A stretch of 64,000 nt of DNA from Schistosoma haematobium. Its lineage: Eukaryota > Platyhelminthes > Trematoda > Strigeidida > Schistosomatidae. The stretch is taken from assembly GCF_000699445.3 (NCBI RefSeq), contig NC_067202.1, positions 8,303,458 through 8,367,457 of the forward strand. The letters run 5' to 3'. The notes beneath the pieces were generated by a model, which had not been told where the DNA came from, did no database searches, and worked only from the letters and a program-made list of their open reading frames with translations. Each line of letters begins with the position of its first letter. Position 1 is the stretch's first letter. This document shows, piece after piece, positions 57,363 to 64,000 of this stretch. Both the position numbers and the translations under genes were made by a program.

Positions 57363-58102
57363 GTAAGTTTATAATGATTCTTTATTTAAACTATTCATCT
57401 ATATTCATTCTGTTTTAAATTATTGATATCAATTGGTTTGATTACAATGGCGAAAGACTTGTGTATTTGATCAAATCCGTAGAATAGATGCGGAATGGAG
57501 ATAGAAATAATGCGAAATCACTTCTGTTTTAATAATTTTGATTAAGATATTAATGAATACTGGATTAAGTCTATGTGATACACACATTTCTTCAGAGGTG
57601 ATTAATTCACTCAAGCAAACCGGCAAATCTTTTTATTGTTTATTTTCAACTATGTAGCATATGATTCTTATAAACATTTAACGTTATTTAATTTTTAAGT
57701 TAATACGGCAAGTTATCTATTTCTAGCGGTTTTCCTTTGATGATACATTGAATAAGATATATTCTGAACATGATCATAGAACACACATCAATTTTCAGGA
57801 TTAATCAGGACTACTACATGAAGGTAATGAAAATAACAAGAGTATATATATATATAAATCTATCACTTTGATTAAGCTTTTAGTGACTAGCTACATCGTC
57901 TTCATTAGTTTAGTTTTACGTATCTTCTACAATCCATTCTTGAAAAAACCGTTCAGTGAACATTAGAGACTTCGAATTTTTCAAAGAAGTCTCAGTGATA
58001 CAAATTTATCATGATAGATTAGTCCATTTCTCTGAAAAAGTATCGTTAATCAAATTATTATTTATGCATTGATTTTTAATATTTTTCATTTAAAAATACT
58101 TT
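57363..58102 (+). other. Intron or flank, nothing recognised
   Basis: Starts with GTAAGTTTATAATG. No further exon is apparent. Confidence 0.4.
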
Positions 58103-58172
58103 TTCCATGGCGGTCTAGCTTTAATTGACTCATGAACTTAACTATTAAATCTCAACAAAACCCCCTTCTAAA
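58103..58172 (+). repeat. Family B SINE tail fragment
   Basis: CCATGGCGGTCTAGCTTTAA, ACTCATGA and AACAAAACCCCCTTCT are the last ~70 bp of family B. Confidence 0.82.
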
Positions 58173-59424
58173 AATAAATGTTTGCTTGTAAACAATTCTC
58201 ATCTTGAACTGAGAGAGACGAAATAAACAGTGGTAATTAGGTAACATCAGTCGGTCATTTCATCTTACTTTTGAAATCGCTTAGCATTATATACCAAACA
58301 CCTACAAGTTCTGCAGATACCGAGTTTCATTCCATATGAAGTTACTGGAGCCCACTGATAAAAGTTTTATGTTATTACACAATGACTGCTTGGTAATATT
58401 TGATCTTCAATCGCTGACTAGCTAATGTTATCGATTCATAATGAAAAATCTCTTCATAATAGTTTGATTTTAAATTAACTAGTATTCTTAATTGATATCA
58501 GTTAAACAACCGTTGAAAACAATTGAGCAAGGAACAACTGTTTCTCTGTAGCTTGATACTTATCTCTCCAAACATTTGAAGCAAGTTGAAGAAATGAGTG
58601 GGTAATTTATGAACAAATACAATTAATGGATAGTGTTAGTGATTATTTCTAATTTTTGAATGATCTGCTATCAGAGTTATTTGAATGTCTATCAAAGCTT
58701 TCCACTAAGACAAACTGAAAATTTCCACTTTATGGTGGTAATAAGGGAAACGTATAGACAAAGTAGTGAAGATTTAGAAAAAAGACGTTAAATGCCAATA
58801 ACTCAAATAATTAAAAAATAAACAAAAAAATTAGAGAAAAATGAAGATACTATTTAGAAATAATGATTTTATTTGAGTTTTCTATTAGTCAGTAATGTGT
58901 ATCTATATTACCAATATTGACAATACAGAAGATAACTGATAGTAGTGAGAGAATAGCGAATAACGACACAATTTTCGTTTACTCATTTCCTTCAATCTCG
59001 ATCATTTATTTAAGTACAATCATGTTTTTATTGTTCATTATGACGAACGATTTATTTTCAATATAGATTCAATGTCTTATCAATTAAACCATTCAAATAT
59101 TTACAGTTTCTCAGAATATTTACACTATCTTGAATAACTGTGATTATCTTATCGTTAAAAGAGATTCTACAGGTATGAGATTCATCTGTAAGTGGTATTC
59201 ACCATGTTTTAAAATGATTGGAAATGTGAATTAGATGGTCTGTAGATTTAATGCTCGTCACAAAAACTGAAAATCTTTTGTTCTTTCCTTAGTTGAGATG
59301 AATCGATAGACCCGGATAAAATAGATCCGTAATACACCATGGTTCTTAATCGAGTAATGGCTGCCCTTAAAGACTACCACCTGTTTTGAGATTCTGGATT
59401 TTACTTTCATATTTTTATTTTATT
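58173..59424. other. AT-rich DNA, nothing recognised
   Basis: No supported feature. Confidence 0.4.
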
Positions 59425-59950
59425 TTATTCAAACACATAAACATTGGTACAAGGAAGCATTAAATACATATGTGCCACACCATCAAATTTGTGTGACAGC
59501 TATGATACTGCCCGGGTGCCCAAACCGATCTCCTTTGAAGGCCACACCCGGAGCCTTTGACCCAAAAGTCTGATCCACAAGACAGTGGAGAATCGTAAGG
59601 AGATGCAGTCCCATGGTAGCCGGTGACCAACGATTGGTTCATACGTCATTTGTTCCCTCAGGATACTGCAGCCCATGTGAACCATTGGTTTGAAATAAGG
59701 GTTTTCCAATTCTCCTAGGTGAACTCTCTGTGTCCATAACTGGGTTAAAGCGCCGGACATTCGCTTTTCATCCTCTCAATTTCGTAGACAACACCCCGCC
59801 TCGAGGAAGTGAATAGGACTTCCCTGGCAGTGGTTGTTTGCACGTGGCCATATGAGAACATTTGGAGAAGGAGAGCTGACACTCTCTACTCTCGGCCGTA
59901 CCAAGGCATTTAGAGGCAAGGTTGTGATGGAAGTGGGATTTCTTTCATGA
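59425..59950 (-). mobile_element. 3' part of an unclassified non-LTR-like retroelement
   Basis: A GC-rich block ends, on the minus strand, in CCTTGTACCAATG...GTTTGAATAAAATAAAATAA, that is a polyadenylation-like signal followed by an A-rich tail. Minus-strand frames such as 59500-59760 are short, and I see no RT motif. The tail and composition identify a reverse-transcribed element, either a truncated LINE end or a SINE. Confidence 0.55.
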
Positions 59951-61685
59951 GTTATTATTTATTCAATAACCTTAATTAAGTGTTCAGTGATCATATGTCA
60001 TTACATTATCTCGTTAGTCAATTTTAAGTCCATCAGTTAGACTTACCTGTAGTGAATTCTTTTCTGAGTGAACCAAATGATGTATTAATGTAATGACTGA
60101 AAAATATCTAATACTAAGCTGACTTAGTGATTAGATCTTCGTCTATCGAGTTTTTTTGGCTACATTAAAGCATTAACTAGTAATATATACAGTTAAAAAC
60201 CGAAGAATGATATTAGATTTATAATAAAACAACTGTTCCTATTAGCTTCATTGATTTAAGCAAAAGAATATTTGATGAATAAAGTGAATTTATTTATGAA
60301 ATAACGTTAAAGCTCATATATCCAACGTTCTTTTTTTAAAATATTTACTAGGTAAACAAAAATCAGAGTCACTCAGGCAAACTAATATCTCTTTTCTGTA
60401 AAATCCTTGTTGATCAAGGAAAACGAATCAATTTTCAGTTGACTATCATTCAGCATCAATTCCTTTTGTTCTACCTATCATAAAGTCAATATTATCAATT
60501 TGTAATAATGTGAAACTTTGATAGAGATTCAAGTAACACTAGTAACAGATCATCTGCAAATAAACTTTTCACACATTGATTTGTCCAACTAAAAATGGTG
60601 TATTGAGATTAATCTTAAACTATAACGAAACACATGTCCTTTGGTGGAGTTTTGTTCTCTCAGCTCAAACAATAAAACATCACTAAAATCATTCACCTGA
60701 GCTACAAATCGTTTCCACCATTTCAAAACAAATATCCTTTGTCTAGCTGACATTAGTTAATAATAACAGTCATATTAGGAATGGTTATTTTTAGAATTGG
60801 TTTTAAAGAAATGATGTTCTATGTAAGTTGCATCTAATTACATGATAAATGTGTACTCAGTTTTATGAAATAACTTCTCTTACAATAGTGAAAGCACCCA
60901 CATGTATATAAGCAAGTATATACATATGTATATATGAAGAAATATCTTCACACACACACACAAAATGTGTAATCAATCACAGTCCAAACTAAGTTCAATA
61001 TCTCATCAAGAATGCCTGCATCTACATATGTATATGTTGTATAAATTCAGTTAAATGATCAGCATAATATTTCTATAGTAAACATTTGTTTAATATAATA
61101 AGCAGAAATGATTTAAATGAGTAACCGCTAATTTTCTCTGTTTCTCTACGTCTGTCACGAAAAACCAAATAACAAAATATTTTTATTGTTTTTTTGTTGA
61201 GTAGGTCATTTCATTAATGGATTGTAATACAATAGTTACTGTGAGAAAAAAAACTAGTTCGCATAATTAGTTCCAATTATAATTAGACAATGTAAATCTT
61301 AGCATAGATCACCGCATATAAGCATTCAATTGGTCAGTTGTCAATAAATAAAACTCTAACACCATGATACTACTGATAATTCTTATTAATAAAAATATTG
61401 TCAAGCTATCATGTCATAATTGAGTAAATGAGAACTTAGGTATGGTAAACCGATTTGTTCTTCAAAAGCAGCATAACATAATGTCTTTGTAACATATGAA
61501 AATCTAACGTTAAAGACATTATTTGCACATTCTCCTCGGACTATCCTTTACACACTCCGTCATTCTTTCAATTCTATTGTTATTCCGATCAATCTCTGTT
61601 TTCCTTTCTTTTCTCTTAATTACAGTTTTTTGCTGATAAACATTTCATTTCCATATATTTGTTATAGCTTGTAGCATGTGTGCCC
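59951..61685. other. AT-rich DNA, nothing recognised
   Basis: Small CA and TA dinucleotide runs near 60900-60962. No gene. Confidence 0.4.
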
Positions 61686-62139
61686 TGTTAATGATAACGT
61701 ATTAATACCGCCAATTAGAGGACAGTGAAGTATCGATCGGACCAATGACGCGTAAAACTCATACGAGCAGTCTAGAGTCCTTATCGGCGCTGCTTCCTGC
61801 CTAGCCTAGCCAGTTAAGTCCAGAACACCAATGTCAGCCGCTGCGATATGAATCATTTATTTCAAACATATGGGATTTATATACCAACCAGACAGACCAC
61901 ATCGTACCATAAAATAAGAAACAACATTTATACAAGATTTGGCCAAATGTGGCTGTCAATGTGGGAGGTAGTAATTAATAGACAGCATAATTCAAGAATG
62001 ATACATCGTAGAATAATAGGTCATAGGTCAAAAGATTTAGTAATAAGAGGGACATTTATACGATAAAAATATACGCATAGTATTGGTCCATAAATGGATC
62101 CCAAAAGTTACCATTCATTACGCATATCGGGACATAACA
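61686..62139 (-). mobile_element. Solo LTR, copy 3
   Basis: On the minus strand it begins TGTTATGTCCCGATATG and shares with copy 1 AATGAATGGTA, TTTGGGATCCATTTA, the TATATAAA region and GGTCCGATCGA. It ends near TTAACA. No internal region is adjacent. The 72-codon frame at 61848-62066 is antisense LTR. Confidence 0.65.
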
Positions 62140-62689
62140 ATATTCAACAAAACATAACAGTAATATTCTAATACAAATTAAGGATGACATCTCTAAATAC
62201 AATATTTCTTTCTACGCTTAAACTAATCTGTGCTTACTAGACTCTGGTGATATTGATTAGAAAGTTTAATATTCACAGTGGTATGATCTATATTCTTCCT
62301 TCCTATATTTAATTGTTCTTTTCAGTTCCCTGTCAACAATTTTCATATTTTAAAATTCTCAAATGAACTAAACTATATGACTGTTGATCTTTTTAAACGT
62401 CTAGTTTTAAGTATAAATACTTGGAATGACAGTTAGATTATGAAACTTGGAAAAATTCACTAGCAGTCAAATTGGAATATTGTTGAAAGACTAAAATTTC
62501 TCTAAATTCTTGATATTCTATAGATTAATGTTAGATTGTCTAAATTTCAATAAAATGATAATTCAAAAAAAAATTTCTTTAAACAAATACCCGTATATGT
62601 TTTATGAATATAACCAATAAATTACATCTCTGCTAAACCAGTTCACTTCATCTATAATATTTAACGTAATAGTGATTCATTTAAAAATG
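62140..62689. other. AT-rich DNA, nothing recognised
   Basis: No supported feature. Confidence 0.4.
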
Positions 62690-62799
62690 TTCCTGTGGTC
62701 ATAGTGAGAAACTGTGATTGATGGAATTTAACCATGTTTGAAATGATACAATATTCATTGGATGTTCATCACTCTATAAGAATTTTGCTATCAGACATT

Positions 62800-62900
62800 G
62801 ATCCACTGGTTCAAATGTCTAAGCTGAATGTTTCGGATTGTATCCCTGGCAGGGTTCATAGTGTGTACTACTAAGGAATCCAAGGCTAGGAAATATAATT
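62800..62900 (+). repeat. Very decayed family B SINE head
   Basis: GATCCACTGGTTCAAATGTCTAAGC, split here as GATCCACTGG and TCTAAGCTGAATG, mirrors the head. GGATTGTATCCCTGG mirrors the B box and ACTACTAAGGAATCC the start of the hammerhead. Confidence 0.4.
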
Positions 62901-63447
62901 TTTAATAATTTTGATAGTGCAAAACTAAAAATAGGAAGTTCAATTTTTAAAAAAAAGTGAACGAAATAGAAGAATGAAAAGCAGAAAAGAAATTGAAACG
63001 AAAATTAACACTCAGAGCTTAAATGGCGAAAGAAAACAAAGAATTAGAACAACTTTATTATTACTGGAAAAGATTTTAAATAATGTAATACATATTAAAT
63101 CTGCATTAATTATAGTTATCAATTATTCCTGACCTGTAATTTCCAGTAAGACTCAGTAAGACAATTATCTACTCTAATCAACTGATTCTTAAACCTAGTC
63201 TGTAAAACACACATAAAATAGTCTAATCAATGAAAGTTCCTTGCCTTATTAATTGATTTATCATTTTCCATATGAATAATGCACCTGATCTCAATGTTAC
63301 TTATTTATCTGTTAGTCATACATACAGACAAAGTTTCTTTTGCTCAAGCTTTGGAAAACTGTGTTTCATAGTTAGAAATTAACATAGAACAAATTCAGAT
63401 ATTTTAACAAGTTAACTACATTTAGAGTTGTCAGTTTAATTTTATCA

Positions 63448-63850
63448 GTATAGGGTTGTGGAGATTATTAATTTATTGATTCAGACATTGAACCGATTGA
63501 TGTTAGACCACCATTGAAAACGTGGAAGCGCTGGACGGCCGTTTCGTCCTATTGTAGGACTCCTTAGCAGTGCGCATCATGGACTGGTTGAGTTTAGATA
63601 TTAACACCATTAGATGCTGGCTAGCTAAGTGGTCTAGTAGGTTAAGCGTTTGCACGAGAGACTGAAGGCCCTGGGTTCGAAGCCCTTGAGGAGGATCATG
63701 GATGCACACTGCTAAAGAGTCCCATAATAGGACGAAACAGCCGTCCATTTCTTCCAGGTTCTCAATGCTGGTCTAACATCAATCGATTCAAGATCTCATT
63801 CAAGTTTAATTTTAGTCGATTTATTGATTCAACCATAGAAATACCACAAA
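63448..63850 (+). repeat. Family B SINE foldback carrying two ribozymes
   Basis: The left terminus CAGTATAGGGTTGTGG, a minus-strand tail and a whole hammerhead (63523-63580) join a plus-strand unit: start of body (TGGACTGGTTGAG), tRNA head (CTAGCTAAGTGGTCTAGTAGG, split by one base; B box GGGTTCGAAGCCC), hammerhead (63709-63755) and tail. Both ribozymes carry the same change, CTAANGA for CTGANGA, so neither should be active. Confidence 0.85.
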
Positions 63851-64000
63851 TTAGACACTAAAACTTATGGATCATATACCTTAGGATTTGTAGGGGATAA
63901 CACACAATTTAATTAAAATTGATTTCATATTGTTTAAAATTTCATTTTAATCATAAATTAATTATTCAATCAAAAGAATCTTTCCAACAATTCCATTGAT
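63851..64000. other. AT-rich DNA, nothing recognised
   Basis: No supported feature. Confidence 0.4.

Noticed and set aside
61848..62066. 72-codon plus-strand frame starting at a true ATG
   Set aside because: It lies antisense within the solo LTR copy and has no recognised features.
1..64000. CRISPR arrays, bacterial operons, integrons or phage
   Set aside because: No regular direct repeats with spacers and no dense coding. The sequence is clearly eukaryotic, with introns, SINEs and LINEs.

Overview
The window looks like blood-fluke (Schistosoma) nuclear DNA. It is AT-rich with very few coding exons. Almost every recognisable feature is a repeat of a kind typical of schistosomes: tRNA-derived SINEs carrying hammerhead ribozymes (the Sm-alpha type), an SR2-like RTE retrotransposon with a TAAG tail, Merlin (IS1016-like) DNA transposons with small non-autonomous relatives, and solo LTRs. 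I cannot assign the species.

Layout. 1-5.5 kb: a hammerhead SINE, a solo LTR, several copies of an unnamed repeat (here 'D') and a CR1/jockey-like 3' end nested in one of them. 5.5-8.7 kb: a full-length RTE element with a 15-bp target-site duplication (TSD) and one frameshift. 8.7-10.6 kb: a GC-richer island, another D copy and a dense locus of two hammerhead SINE families in head-to-head arrangement. 11-37 kb: scattered SINEs, RTE fragments, a Merlin remnant at 22.8-23.6 kb and two Merlin-type MITEs with perfect 8-bp TSDs. 37.0-38.0 kb: the one clear host exon (317 codons, + strand, ending in a splice donor). 38-57 kb: probably one large intron filled with SINEs, MITEs, microsatellites and an RTE 5' half. 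57.27-57.36 kb: a second + strand exon encoding a charged coiled coil. 58-64 kb: more SINEs, a non-LTR 3' end and a solo LTR.

The most interesting system is the set of hammerhead-bearing SINEs. Three sequence-distinct families (here A, B and C) share one plan: tRNA-like pol III head, linker, type I hammerhead, tail. Four copies keep an intact ribozyme core (A at 28642, B at 43185, B at 51071, C at 10387). Many copies are foldbacks, in which the sequence downstream of the ribozyme is repeated in inverted orientation on the left side. In two copies (28.6 kb and 42.9 kb) the inverted arm starts at, or within about 3 nt of, the predicted self-cleavage site. In two copies (40.4 kb and 42.9 kb) the whole foldback lies between 12-13 bp TSDs. 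This suggests that RNA ends made by the hammerhead take part in a snap-back or template-switch step during retrotransposition.
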